64,000 bases of DNA. Source: Acidovorax_G lacteus. Its GTDB lineage: Bacteria > Pseudomonadota > Gammaproteobacteria > Burkholderiales > Burkholderiaceae_C. The position numbers and the translations under genes are program-made. A model generated the notes under the pieces. The model had not been told where the DNA came from. It worked only from the letters and a program-made list of their open reading frames with translations, and searched no databases. Positions 17,442 to 25,698 of this stretch are shown in pieces; the stretch's first letter is position 1, and every line of letters starts with the position of its first letter. The DNA lies in assembly GCF_039540375.1 (NCBI RefSeq), contig NZ_BAABEX010000030.1, positions 62,001 to 126,000 of the forward strand. Direction: 5' to 3'.

Positions 17442-17455
17442 TTGACATGGATCAA
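17442..17455. promoter_or_regulatory. FNR box between ccoI and the universal stress protein gene
   Basis: TTGACATGGATCAA matches the FNR consensus except for one base. It lies in the 104-base divergent gap, centred about 41 bases before the ccoI start and 63 before the usp start. One site could therefore control both directions. Confidence 0.75.
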
Positions 17456-17511
17456 GCCGCCCCGGCACCGCAGGCCTAAGCTGTGCCCATCAACACCCGA
17501 GGAGACCCTCC

Positions 17512-17955
17512 ATGTACCAGCGCATCCTGATCGCCACCGACGGCTCCCCCCTGTCCGACAAGGCGGTGGAAAGCGGTCTGTCCCTTGCCAGCCTGTGCGG
17601 TGCCACCGTGGTGGCGCTCAAGGTTGTGCCCCGCTACCCGCGCAGCTACTTTGAAGGCGGCATGCCCGTGGACGCATCCGACATCAAGCGCATCGAAAAG
17701 CAATGGGGCGACGCCGCCCAGGCCATGGTCGATGCGGTGAAAGCACAAGGCGAAGCCCAGGGCCTGACCGTCAAGGCCGTGATCGCCAAGTCCGACTTGG
17801 TGGCCGAAGCGGTGATCTCGGCCGCCAAAAAGCACAAGTGCGACCTGATCGTGATGGCCTCGCACGGCCGCAAGGGCCTCAAGCGCCTGCTGCTGGGCAG
17901 CGAAACGCAGCACGTGCTCACGCATTCGCACATTCCGGTGCTGGTGCTACGTTGA
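17512..17955 (+). CDS. Universal stress protein
   Basis: The 147-residue protein is one complete Usp domain: MYQRILIATDGSPLSDKAVE at the start, VMASHGRKG-x9-GSETQHVL near 121-140 (the G-x2-G-x9-G-S/T ATP-binding motif) and the ending IPVLVLR. It is probably a cytoplasmic ATP-binding dimer. FNR-linked Usp proteins in Pseudomonas and relatives support survival without oxygen, and the FNR box directly upstream suggests the same here. A GC-rich hairpin followed by GTTTT lies just after the stop. Confidence 0.92.
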   Translation: MYQRILIATDGSPLSDKAVESGLSLASLCGATVVALKVVPRYPRSYFEGGMPVDASDIKRIEKQWGDAAQAMVDAVKAQGEAQGLTVKAVIAKSDLVAEAVISAAKKHKCDLIVMASHGRKGLKRLLLGSETQHVLTHSHIPVLVLR

Positions 17956-17959
17956 GACA

Positions 17960-17982
17960 TGCCCCCTGCCTAGGGGCGTTTT
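17960..17982 (+). terminator. Probable terminator after the universal stress protein gene
   Basis: GCCCC and GGGGC form a short GC stem around CTGCCTA and are followed by GTTTTG. It starts five bases after the stop. The U tract is short, so termination may be partial; the dispersed repeat just downstream may assist. Confidence 0.5.
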
Positions 17983-17983
17983 G

Positions 17984-18036
17984 AGCTGCTCGTGCTTTTA
18001 AATCAATCACGAGCAGCTATCAATTTAATAGCAAAC
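17984..18036 (+). repeat. Two-hairpin dispersed repeat, copy b
   Basis: AGCTGCTCGTG and CACGAGCAGCT form an 11-bp stem, followed by GCTATCAATTTAATAGC, a second short palindrome. This is the most complete member of the family. It lies between the convergent ends of the usp gene and the malonyl-CoA synthetase gene. Confidence 0.8.
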
Positions 18037-18082
18037 CAATCCGCTGCCCGGGGCATTGCAGTGCGGACCCTACTGCAGGTCC

Positions 18083-19669
18083 TCAAGCCCCGTGCTTCGC
18101 AAACAACCCCTTGTACTGCTCCCGCAGCAGGTTCTTCTGCACCTTGCCCATGGTGTTGCGCGGCAGTTCGGCCACCACGAAGCACTGCTTGGGGATCTTG
18201 AAGTTGGCGAGTTGGGCCTTGAGCGTGGCGATGATCTGTGCTGCGTCGGGCTGTGCGCCGGGCTTGGCGATGACCACGGCCACGCCGACCTCGCCAAAGT
18301 CCGGGTGGGGCACGCCCACCACGGCGCTTTCGGCCACGCCGGGCAGTTCGTTGATGTACCCCTCGATCTCGGCCGGGTAGACGTTGTAGCCGCCGCTGAT
18401 GATCAGGTCTTTGCTGCGGCCCACGATGCGCACGTAGCCGCGCTCGTCCATCAGGCCCACGTCGCCGGTCTTGAAGAAGCCGTCGGCGGTGAATTCTTCG
18501 GCCGTTTTCTCGGGCATGCGCCAGTAGCCCTTGAACACATTGGGCCCGCGCACCTGGATGCCGCCGATCTCGCCCACGGGCAGGGCCGCGCCGCCCTCGC
18601 CCACCACGCGCAAGTCCACCCCGGGCAGCGCAAAGCCCACGGTGCCGCCGCGGCGCTCGGCCTGCCCGCCGTGGCGTGCGTCGGCCGCGTAGGGGTTGGA
18701 GGTGAGCATGATGGTCTCGCTCATGCCATAGCGCTCGAGGATGGTGTGGCCGGTGCGCTCCTGCCATTCCTTGAAGGTTTCGATGAGCAACGGGGCCGAG
18801 CCGGCGATGAACAGGCGCATGCTGCACACCGCCTCGCGCGTGAGGGTGGGCTCGGCCAGCATGCGCACATACAGCGTGGGCACGCCCATGAACACCGTGG
18901 CCCGCGGCATCGCGGCAATCACGGCCTTGGGGTCGAATTTGGCAAACCAGATCATCTTGCTGCCATTGAGCAGCGCGCCGTGGATGGCCACGAACAGCCC
19001 GTGCACGTGGAAGATGGGCAGCGCGTGGATGAGCACGTCCCCGCGGCCGTCCAGCCCGCCGGTGGCCGTCCACCCCCAGTAGGTTTTAAGCACCTGCGCA
19101 TTGCTCAGCAGGTTGCCGTGCGTCAGCATCGCGCCCTTGCTGCGGCCCGTGGTGCCGCTGGTGTAGAGGATGGCGGCCAGGTCGTCGGCCGTGCGGGCCA
19201 CGGGCGTGTGCGCGTCGGCCTGGTGGGCGGCGCGCTGCAGCAGGCTGCCCGTGCGGTCGTCGCCCAGCGTGAACACATGGCCCGTGCCCGCGGTAAAGGC
19301 GATCTTGCTCACCCAGCCGAAGTTGCCCGGGGTGCAGACCACCACGGCGGGCTCGGCGTTGCCGATGAAGTACTCAATCTCGGCGCTCTGGTAGGCCGTG
19401 TTGAGCGGCAAAAACACATAGCCCGCGCGCAGCGTGGCCAGGTACAGCATGAGCGCTTCGACGGACTTTTCGACCTGCACGGCGATGCGGCTGCCCTCGG
19501 GCAGGCGCAGCGATGCCAGCAGGTTGGCCATGCGGGCGCTGCCGCGGTCGAGGTCGCGCCAGGTGTAGTACAGCGGCTGGCCGTCGGCCGTGGTGGTTTC
19601 GACGGCAGTGGCCTCCAGGTCGGCCGGGAAGGCGGCGCGCAGGGCGTCAAACAGGTTGGCAGAAGACAT
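18083..19669 (-). CDS. matB: Malonyl-CoA synthetase MatB-like acyl-CoA ligase
   Basis: This 528-residue ANL-family enzyme adenylates a carboxylate and joins it to CoA. The P-loop is YTSGTTGRSKGAML, the A5-type motif ERYGMSET, the hinge region TGDVGLMDERG, and the catalytic lysine lies in NTMGKVQKN near the C-terminus. Specificity for malonate is inferred from the cluster: malonyl-CoA decarboxylase and a FadR-type GntR regulator are in the same run. It would make malonyl-CoA in the cytoplasm, which the decarboxylase converts to acetyl-CoA. A general short-chain acyl-CoA ligase is the alternative. Confidence 0.83.
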   Translation of the reverse strand: MSSANLFDALRAAFPADLEATAVETTTADGQPLYYTWRDLDRGSARMANLLASLRLPEGSRIAVQVEKSVEALMLYLATLRAGYVFLPLNTAYQSAEIEYFIGNAEPAVVVCTPGNFGWVSKIAFTAGTGHVFTLGDDRTGSLLQRAAHQADAHTPVARTADDLAAILYTSGTTGRSKGAMLTHGNLLSNAQVLKTYWGWTATGGLDGRGDVLIHALPIFHVHGLFVAIHGALLNGSKMIWFAKFDPKAVIAAMPRATVFMGVPTLYVRMLAEPTLTREAVCSMRLFIAGSAPLLIETFKEWQERTGHTILERYGMSETIMLTSNPYAADARHGGQAERRGGTVGFALPGVDLRVVGEGGAALPVGEIGGIQVRGPNVFKGYWRMPEKTAEEFTADGFFKTGDVGLMDERGYVRIVGRSKDLIISGGYNVYPAEIEGYINELPGVAESAVVGVPHPDFGEVGVAVVIAKPGAQPDAAQIIATLKAQLANFKIPKQCFVVAELPRNTMGKVQKNLLREQYKGLFAKHGA

Positions 19670-19717
19670 GGCGGTTCAAGGTCGGAAGGAACAGAAAACG
19701 AATCGGGCAGCGCGGCG

Positions 19718-20500
19718 TCAGAACGCAGGCGGCCGCTTGGCCAGAAAGGCGGCAATGCCCTCGCGGTGCTCGGCGCTGGGCGCGTAAGCGTACGGGTCGG
19801 GCGGCGGCGGGCCGTCGGCCAGGCCCGCCAGGGCGCGCAACGTCTGCTTGTTGAGCCGGGCGGCCTGCGGGGCCAGCGCGGCGATGCGGCGGGCGCTGGC
19901 CAGGGCGGCCTGCAGCACGTCGGCGTCGGGCACCACGCGGCTCAAGAAGCCGCGCGCCAGCATCTCGTCGGCACTGAAGGTGGCGGCCTCAAGCAACATT
20001 TGCCGTGCCACCACCGGGCCTACGGCGCTGCCCACCAGGCGTGCCTCGCGCGGTGCCATCGGAAAGCCCAGCCGCGCAATGGGCGCGCCAAAGCGCGCGC
20101 CCTGCCCGGCCACGCGCAGGTCGCAGCAGCTTGCAATCTCCACCCCCGCGCCCATGCACGCGCCGTCGATGGCGGCCACCACGGGCACGTCGCAGCACAG
20201 CATGGCGTTGAGCCCGCCCCAGACGTCGCCTTCGTGAAAGTCGCGCAGCGTGGCCGGGTCGAAGCGGAAGCCCGGGTACTCCGAAATGTCGCCCCCGGCG
20301 CAGAACGCCCCGCCCTCGCCCGCCACCACGATGCAGCGCAGCGCCGCATCGGCCTGCAGCTGCTCGAACACGGCACGCAGTTGCCGCCACATGGCACGCG
20401 ACATGGCGTTGAGCCGCCCGGTGTGGCGCAGGGTGACCTGCACCACGCCGGGCCCGGCCAGCGCGGCATCGAGCGCCTGGCACACCACTTCTGCGGTCAT
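19718..20500 (-). CDS. Enoyl-CoA hydratase/isomerase family protein
   Basis: The 260-residue protein has the crotonase fold signature: oxyanion-hole segment AFCAGGDISEYPG (about 67-79) and AAIDGACMGAGVEIA (about 112-126). The glutamate of GVEIA matches one catalytic acid, while the second position is less clear. It probably acts on a CoA ester in the cytoplasm. The gene lies between the binding-protein gene and matB in the same direction. A hydratase is not part of the standard malonate route, so its substrate is unknown; methylmalonyl or other branched CoA chemistry is possible. Confidence 0.85.
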   Translation of the reverse strand: MTAEVVCQALDAALAGPGVVQVTLRHTGRLNAMSRAMWRQLRAVFEQLQADAALRCIVVAGEGGAFCAGGDISEYPGFRFDPATLRDFHEGDVWGGLNAMLCCDVPVVAAIDGACMGAGVEIASCCDLRVAGQGARFGAPIARLGFPMAPREARLVGSAVGPVVARQMLLEAATFSADEMLARGFLSRVVPDADVLQAALASARRIAALAPQAARLNKQTLRALAGLADGPPPPDPYAYAPSAEHREGIAAFLAKRPPAF

Positions 20501-20536
20501 TGCATCCTTTCTGTGGGCCCGCAGGCCGCTTAACGG

Positions 20537-21541
20537 TCAGTCGAGCTTGGCACCCGAGGCCTTGACCACAGCCGCCCAGCGCTTGACCTCGCTCGACACA
20601 AACGCCGCAAACTGCGCCTGCGTCATGCCACCAAACTCCGCGCCGTTGCTGGCCCACACGCTCTTGAGCTCGTCGGCCGTGCCCAGCTTGCGGACCTCGT
20701 CGATGATGCGCGCCTGAATGTCGGCCGGCGTACCCTTGGGGGCCCACAGCGCGTACCAGGTGGTCACCGTGTAGTCGGGCAACCCGACTTCGGCCGCGCA
20801 GGGTACGTCGGGGAAGGCCGGGTTGCGCTTGTGGCCCGACACCATCAGCGCCTTGATGCGCCCGGCCTTGATGTGCGCGGCCGACGAGCCCAGGCCGTCG
20901 AACATCATGTCCACCTGGCCGCCAATCAAGTCCTGCAAGGCCGGGCCCGCGCCGCGGTACGGAATGTGCGTGATGAAGGTGCCGGTCTGCTGCTTGAACA
21001 GCTCGCCCGCCAGGTGGTGCGAGGTGCCCGCGCCGGCCGAGCCGTAGTTGAGCTTGGCCGGGTTGCGCTTCACGAACTCAAGGAACTGCGCAAAGTTAGC
21101 GGCCGGCACCGTCTTGGGGTTGACCACCACCACCTGCGGCACGTTGGCCAGCAAAAACAGCGGGATGAAGTCTTTTTCGATGTCGTAGTCGAGCCGCGGA
21201 TACATGGACGGCGCAATTGCGTGGTGCACCGCGCCCATGAACAGCGTGTAGCCATCGGGCGCGGCCTTGGCCGCAAAGCTTGCGCCCACGGTGCCACCCG
21301 CGCCGCCGCGGTTGTCGATCACCAGCGTCTTGCCCGTGGCCTTGGAAAACTGCGCGGCCAGCGGGCGCGCAAACGCGTCGGTGCCGCCCCCGGCCGGAAA
21401 CGGCACCACCAGATTCACGGGCTTGGCCGGCCAGGCACTGGCCTGGGCCAGCGCGCCCAGGGGCGACAAGGCCCAGGCCGATGCGGCCCCGGCGGCCAGG
21501 AACTGGCGCCGCGGAAGGCGCGAGGAAGGGGTCATGACCAT
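20537..21541 (-). CDS. TTT-type (Bug) periplasmic substrate-binding protein
   Basis: The product is 334 residues from the ATG at 21541, which has AAGGAGA upstream. It begins with a twin-arginine-like export signal (RRQFLAAGAASAWAL, ending GALAQA). The mature part has the Bug fold marks: PVNLVVPFPAGGGTDAFARP, VIDNRGGAGG and HIPYRGAGPALQDL. Such proteins bind carboxylates for tripartite tricarboxylate transporters. No TctA/TctB membrane genes accompany it here, so it either uses a transporter encoded elsewhere or has a sensing role. Malonate or a related diacid is the likely ligand by context. Confidence 0.92.
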   Translation of the reverse strand: MVMTPSSRLPRRQFLAAGAASAWALSPLGALAQASAWPAKPVNLVVPFPAGGGTDAFARPLAAQFSKATGKTLVIDNRGGAGGTVGASFAAKAAPDGYTLFMGAVHHAIAPSMYPRLDYDIEKDFIPLFLLANVPQVVVVNPKTVPAANFAQFLEFVKRNPAKLNYGSAGAGTSHHLAGELFKQQTGTFITHIPYRGAGPALQDLIGGQVDMMFDGLGSSAAHIKAGRIKALMVSGHKRNPAFPDVPCAAEVGLPDYTVTTWYALWAPKGTPADIQARIIDEVRKLGTADELKSVWASNGAEFGGMTQAQFAAFVSSEVKRWAAVVKASGAKLD

Positions 21542-21691
21542 GGCGAGTGTCTCCTTGTGGTGGTCAGAGGACGGGCGTGGGCCCGGAATCGGCACCAAGG
21601 CGCGGCCTCTGCGGGCTGCGGCCACCGGGCCAGCAAACAAACGGTGTGTGCATGCAGGTCGGGGGCGACATGGCCATGGGCCCACCGGCGC

Positions 21692-23143
21692 TCAATCGCG
21701 GCACAGGCTGTCGATGTCGCCCGACACCGGAATCTTGCCCTGCGCGAGCAGGCTGCGGTGCTTGTCCAGGCGCTTGAGGTCGTACAGGTAGTTCACCATC
21801 AGCCCGTACGACTGCTTGAGCCCCTTGGGCGATGGGTCGCCCGCCCAATTGAGCCGCTCGACCCGCGAGCCGTTGCCCAAGTGGAAGCGCGCCACCGGGT
21901 CCACCGGCTTGCCCTCGACCAGCTCGCGCCCCAGGTAGCGGGCTGCGGCCTCCAGCAGAAACTGCCGCACGGGCGAGCGCGCATCGAGTGTCAGCGGCTG
22001 CTCGGCCGCGGCCAGCACGTGCGCGGCCTGCGGCGGCTCAAAGCCCACGCAGCGGCCCAGCTCGGCGCGGCGGCGTTCGTCCATGCGCTCCATCAGCCCG
22101 GCGGCGTGCTTGCCCAGCCAGGCGCGAAAGCCCGGAATAGGCGACAGCGTGGCAAAGTGCCGCAGCCGCGGGAACTCTTCGGCCAGCGTCTCCACCACCT
22201 GCTTGATCAGCGAATCGCCAAAACTCACGCCGCGCAGGCCCACCTGGGTGTTGCTGATGGAGTAGAAGATGGCCGTGGTCGCGCGGGCCGCATCGGCGGC
22301 GTCGGCGGTCTCGTCGAGCAGCGGCGTGATGCTGTCGGCCATGCGGTCGAGCAGCGCCACCTCCACAAAGATCAGCGGCACGCCCGGCATGCGCGGGTGA
22401 AAAAAACCGTAGCAGCGCCGGTCGCTGTCGAGCCGGTTTTTCAAATCGGCCCAGCTGCGAATGTCGTGCACCGCTTCGTACTGGATGAGTTTTTCAAGCA
22501 GCGAAGCCGGCGAATCCCAGGAGATGCGCTGGAGCTCCAGAAACGCGATGTCGAACCAGGTGGAAAACAGTTGCTCCAGCTCGGCATCGAGCGCCAGCAG
22601 CCGCTTGTGCGACTTGAGCTGGGGCAGCAGCTCGGCGCGCAAGTCCACCAGAAAGCGCATGCCCTGGGGTGCGACCGCAAAACGCTGCAGCAGCCGCGTG
22701 CGCGGCGACACCAGCGCGCGGCGCAGGCCGATCTCGGCCTGGCCTTCGTCATCGGTGCCGGCGGCCGCCTCGTAGCGCTGGCGGGCTTTCTGAACACGCT
22801 CGGCATCGGGCGCAAACTGCTCGCACAGCAGCAGCCACATGTCGCGCCGCTCGGCCGGCTGGGCCTGCGCGTACCACTGGGCCACCGCCTCGGCGCGGCG
22901 GCCGCCTTCGATCTCGCTCAGTTGCGGGGCGGCCACTTCCTGCAGGTCGGCCAGCAGGCGGCGCAACGCGCGCGGCGACAGCGCCTCGTCGGCCCGGCGC
23001 AGCGTGGCCTGCAGGCGCTCTTGCGTGCTGCGCGGCGCGGCTTTGTCGGGCTTGTCAGCGGGCGCGTCGGCCGCCTTGTCGCCGCGGCCAGCGGCGCGCA
23101 GGCGCGAGACGCTGCGCGAAATCCATTCGGCGGGGGTGCTCAT
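21692..23143 (-). CDS. matA: Malonyl-CoA decarboxylase
   Basis: The 483-residue protein has the two-part family structure: a helical N-terminal domain (about 60-190) and an acetyltransferase-like catalytic domain. It contains FYSISNTQVGLRGVSFGDSL (about 281-300) and, near the C-terminus, FHLGNGSRVERLNWAGDPS with the likely catalytic histidine. It converts malonyl-CoA to acetyl-CoA and CO2. Its ATG overlaps the stop of the upstream GntR gene by four bases (23140-23143). Length and motifs match bacterial MatA/MLYCD enzymes. Confidence 0.94.
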   Translation of the reverse strand: MSTPAEWISRSVSRLRAAGRGDKAADAPADKPDKAAPRSTQERLQATLRRADEALSPRALRRLLADLQEVAAPQLSEIEGGRRAEAVAQWYAQAQPAERRDMWLLLCEQFAPDAERVQKARQRYEAAAGTDDEGQAEIGLRRALVSPRTRLLQRFAVAPQGMRFLVDLRAELLPQLKSHKRLLALDAELEQLFSTWFDIAFLELQRISWDSPASLLEKLIQYEAVHDIRSWADLKNRLDSDRRCYGFFHPRMPGVPLIFVEVALLDRMADSITPLLDETADAADAARATTAIFYSISNTQVGLRGVSFGDSLIKQVVETLAEEFPRLRHFATLSPIPGFRAWLGKHAAGLMERMDERRRAELGRCVGFEPPQAAHVLAAAEQPLTLDARSPVRQFLLEAAARYLGRELVEGKPVDPVARFHLGNGSRVERLNWAGDPSPKGLKQSYGLMVNYLYDLKRLDKHRSLLAQGKIPVSGDIDSLCRD

Positions 23144-23859
23144 GGGCTCAACCTCGATTGGTGGTGGCGGGCGATGTCACGCAGCGCCTCGCGCTGGTGC
23201 AACAGGTGGGTGCGCATGGCCTGCTCGGCGGCGAGGCTGTCGCCGGCGCGCAGCGCGGCAAACACGGCCAGATGCTCGGCCAGGCTTTGCTGCAGGCGGC
23301 CCGGCGCGTGCAGCTGCTGCAGCCGCGCCAGGCGCAGGATCTTGCGCAGGTCACCAATCACCTGCGCCAGCCAGCGGTTGTCGGCCAGCGTGATGAAGGC
23401 CTCGTGGATGCTGTGATTGGCCTCGTAGTACTCGGGGATGCGGCTCGCCGCGGCATGCTCCTGCAGCCGGTCGTGCAGCGCCTGCAGCGCGGCCACGTCG
23501 GCCGCCCCGGCGTTGCGCGTGGCTTCAAACGCGGCCCGGCCTTCGAGCAGCGCGATCACGGGAAAGATCTCGTCCAGGTCGCGCTCGGTGACCTGCGCCA
23601 CAAAGCAGCCACGGCGCGGCTCGTGGCGCAGCAGGCCTTCGGCCACCAGCACCTTGAGCGCCTCGCGCAGCGGCGTGCGCGAAATGGCCAGCCGCTCGCA
23701 CAGCACCGCTTCGTCAAGAAAGCTGCCGGGCACGAGCTGGCCCGCGAAGATTTCTTCGCGCAGCCGGCGGGCGGCTTCGTCGTGCAGCGGCAGGGCAACA
23801 GGCATGCGGCGCGGCTCCTGGGTGGGCATCGGCAGACGGGGCGGCCGGGCCGTGGGCAA
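23140..23859 (-). CDS. matR: GntR/FadR-family regulator of the malonate cluster
   Basis: The 239-residue protein has an N-terminal winged helix (LREEIFAGQLVPGSFLDEAV, then RLAISRTPLREALKVL) and a C-terminal all-helical FCD ligand domain with histidines for a metal site (YYEANHSIHEAFI, RTHLLHQ). It is first in the minus-strand run and overlaps the decarboxylase gene, so it probably controls that run in response to malonate or malonyl-CoA. Internal ATGs at residues 11 and 19 are possible starts. An AT-rich inverted repeat about 47 bases upstream is a candidate operator. Confidence 0.87.
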   Translation of the reverse strand: MPTARPPRLPMPTQEPRRMPVALPLHDEAARRLREEIFAGQLVPGSFLDEAVLCERLAISRTPLREALKVLVAEGLLRHEPRRGCFVAQVTERDLDEIFPVIALLEGRAAFEATRNAGAADVAALQALHDRLQEHAAASRIPEYYEANHSIHEAFITLADNRWLAQVIGDLRKILRLARLQQLHAPGRLQQSLAEHLAVFAALRAGDSLAAEQAMRTHLLHQREALRDIARHHQSRLSP

Positions 23860-23905
23860 GTCACGGACCAGGTCGACGACTGGGATGTGGGCCCCGTCAT
23901 TTTCG

Positions 23906-23923
23906 ATAATTTTCCATAATTAT
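23906..23923. promoter_or_regulatory. Candidate operator/promoter of the malonate cluster
   Basis: ATAATT-N6-AATTAT is a perfect inverted repeat in the only AT-rich stretch of the region, about 47 bases upstream of the GntR start. Read on the minus strand it also contains TATGGA and AATTAT, either of which could serve as a -10. FadR-type GntR proteins often bind such palindromes; binding is inferred. Confidence 0.4.
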
Positions 23924-24080
23924 GAAGAAATGAAGGGGTGCTGTGCCGGGGAGTTACCCGCAGGCACGGCCATCGCCCACGCAGTGCGGCGCGCGCGCCA
24001 CAGCGGGCGGGGTGCTCTGGGTGCTCTGGGCCCTCTGCCGATGATGCCGACTGCCCCTCAGCACCGCCGACACGGCCATC

Positions 24081-24129
24081 ATCGCTCCTGATTTGGTAGC
24101 AGCTCGTGCTTGATTTCGCTGGGTTTCAG
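24081..24129 (+). repeat. Dispersed repeat, copy c (direct repeat 1)
   Basis: The segment starts ATCGCTCCTGATTTGGTAGC and continues with AGCTCGTGCTTGATT and GCTGGGTTTCAG. It matches 24391-24439 at all but about three positions. It shares TAGC-AGCTCGTGCTTG with the two-hairpin family but lacks the right arm of the large stem. Confidence 0.75.
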
Positions 24130-24390
24130 GCCCGTTTGGCCTGAAGGCTCCCTCATGATCGACCACCACCTTGCTTCGGTCCATCGCGGCAAAGCCGGTG
24201 AACGAAGGTCCGTCCGCACGCGCACACCAGCGGGGTTGCTCCTGATTCCATCGCTGCCCACGCTTGAATTTGCTGAACTCCAAACACTTCTAATCTGAAA
24301 GCGGCCCGCTTTCCTGCGCCAGCGCCTGCGTTTCAAGCCATGGCCGCCCCCCCCTGCGCCCGCGCGATCCACACGCACACGCTGGAGGGG

Positions 24391-24439
24391 ATCGCTCCTG
24401 ATTTGGTAGCTGCTCGTGCTTGATTCCGCTGGGCTTCAG
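24391..24439 (+). repeat. Dispersed repeat, copy d (direct repeat 2)
   Basis: Second copy of the segment at 24081-24129, 310 bases downstream in the same orientation, containing TAGCTGCTCGTGCTTGATTC. It lies 46 bases beyond the stop of the minus-strand LysR gene. Confidence 0.75.
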
Positions 24440-24485
24440 CCACTTTTGGTTCTAAAACCCTTGCCTCACGGCCCAGGCACCGGCT

Positions 24486-25397
24486 TCAGGCCACCCCGGC
24501 AAAGCCCTGCGCCAGGTGGTCGATCCACACGCGCAGCTTGGCGGGCAGGTGGCGCTGCGAGGGGTACAACAGCCAGGCGGTGCCCGAGTAGTGCGTGACG
24601 TGCCGCCAGTCGGGCAGCACGGGCACCAGGTCGCCCCGGGCAATGGCGGCGCGCGCCGCAAAGCCCGGAAGGCTGGCGATGCCCAGGCCGGCCAGCGCGG
24701 CTTCAAGCCGCACCTCGCTGTGGTTGGCGGTGTAGCGGCCGCGCACCGGCACGGTGGCGGCTTCGCCCGGGCGCTCAAAGCGCCAGTGCCGGTCGCGCTC
24801 GTCTTCGCCCAGGGCAATGCAGGCGTGCTGCGCCAGGTCTTGCGGCTGCGCGGGCGTGCCGCGCTCGGCCAGATAGCCGGGGCTGGCGCACACCCGATGC
24901 TCCAGCACCGCCAGCGGCCGCCCGGCCAGGCCCGGCGGGGGCGCGTCGGTCACGCGCAGCGCGAGGTCGATGGGTTCTTCCAACAGATCGACCGTGCGGT
25001 CGGTGATGAGCAGTTGCACGTCCACCTGCGGATAGCGCTGCAAAAAGGCGGGCACCAGCGGGTGCACCAGTTGCCGCCCCACGGCCTTGGGCACGCTCAT
25101 GCGCACCAGGCCTGCGGGCGCAGACTGCTGCGCGTCGCTCAGCGCCCACACCTCGCGCGCTGCCCCCACCAGCGCCTGACAGCGCTGGTACACGGCCGCG
25201 CCGGTATCGGTAGGGCGCAGCTTGCGGGTGGTGCGCTCCAGCAGGCGCACGCGCAGCGCCGCCTCCAGCCGTGCGACCTGCCGGCTCACGGCCGAGGGCG
25301 TGAGGCCGAGCTGCCGCGCCGCGGCCGAGAAGCTGCCCGCCTCAACCACGCGGGCGAACACGGCCATGTCAGGCAGGTGGTCCAGGGCTGGATTCAT
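24486..25397 (-). CDS. LysR-family transcription regulator
   Basis: I start at the ATG at 25397, giving 303 residues (MNPALDHLPDMAVFARVVEA), the usual LysR opening; the longer reading adds 14 residues. The winged helix is at about 5-65 (SFSAAARQLGLTPSAVSRQV), followed by the two-lobed effector domain. The family resembles regulators that control nearby exporters. It is divergent from the DMT exporter gene at 25699, which is the most likely target. The effector is unknown. Confidence 0.88.
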   Translation of the reverse strand: MNPALDHLPDMAVFARVVEAGSFSAAARQLGLTPSAVSRQVARLEAALRVRLLERTTRKLRPTDTGAAVYQRCQALVGAAREVWALSDAQQSAPAGLVRMSVPKAVGRQLVHPLVPAFLQRYPQVDVQLLITDRTVDLLEEPIDLALRVTDAPPPGLAGRPLAVLEHRVCASPGYLAERGTPAQPQDLAQHACIALGEDERDRHWRFERPGEAATVPVRGRYTANHSEVRLEAALAGLGIASLPGFAARAAIARGDLVPVLPDWRHVTHYSGTAWLLYPSQRHLPAKLRVWIDHLAQGFAGVA

Positions 25398-25586
25398 GCT
25401 TATCAGGAACAGGTGCTGTGCTTCGCGCCAGATTATCAACCTTGGCGCACAGAATTAGCATCAACACCCTGGAGTGCCCAAGCGGCATGGCACCGTGGGC
25501 CGTGGCGATGCCAGCGGCCGGGCCAGGCCGACCGACGGCCCACCCGCACGCTGCGCACACCGACCCACCGCGACGGCCCTGCCCCC

Positions 25587-25640
25587 TTTCGTCCCTTTCG
25601 TCCCTTTCGTCCCCTTCGCCACTTTCGTCCGCTTCGCCCG
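25587..25640 (+). repeat. Nine-base tandem repeat (TTTCGTCCC type)
   Basis: Six units of nine bases run in series: three exact TTTCGTCCC and three diverged (CTTCGCCAC, TTTCGTCCG, CTTCGCCCG). In the frame of the downstream exporter it would read as FVPFVPFVPFATFVRFA-type peptide, but that part lies upstream of the chosen start. It occupies the 301-base LysR/exporter gap. Such arrays can change length by slippage. Confidence 0.75.
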
Positions 25641-25698
25641 TTGTCTCGCCAGCGGCCCTGGGCCGCAGCCAGGCCCTTTGCTTTCATCCCCCTCTGCC

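Larger units (their letters stand above)
23924..24485. other. 562-base gap with two direct repeats
   Basis: No gene is convincing here: the open frames are short and have neither ribosome sites nor family features. The gap contains two near-identical 49-base segments (24081-24129 and 24391-24439), related to the dispersed repeat family, and a small hairpin TTTCAGGCC-CGTTT-GGCCTGAA just after the first. Confidence 0.6.

Noticed and set aside
20831..23416. An 861-codon plus-strand frame opposite the binding protein and malonyl-CoA decarboxylase genes
   Set aside because: Its composition is that of antisense translation, while the minus-strand genes have clear motifs over the same bases.
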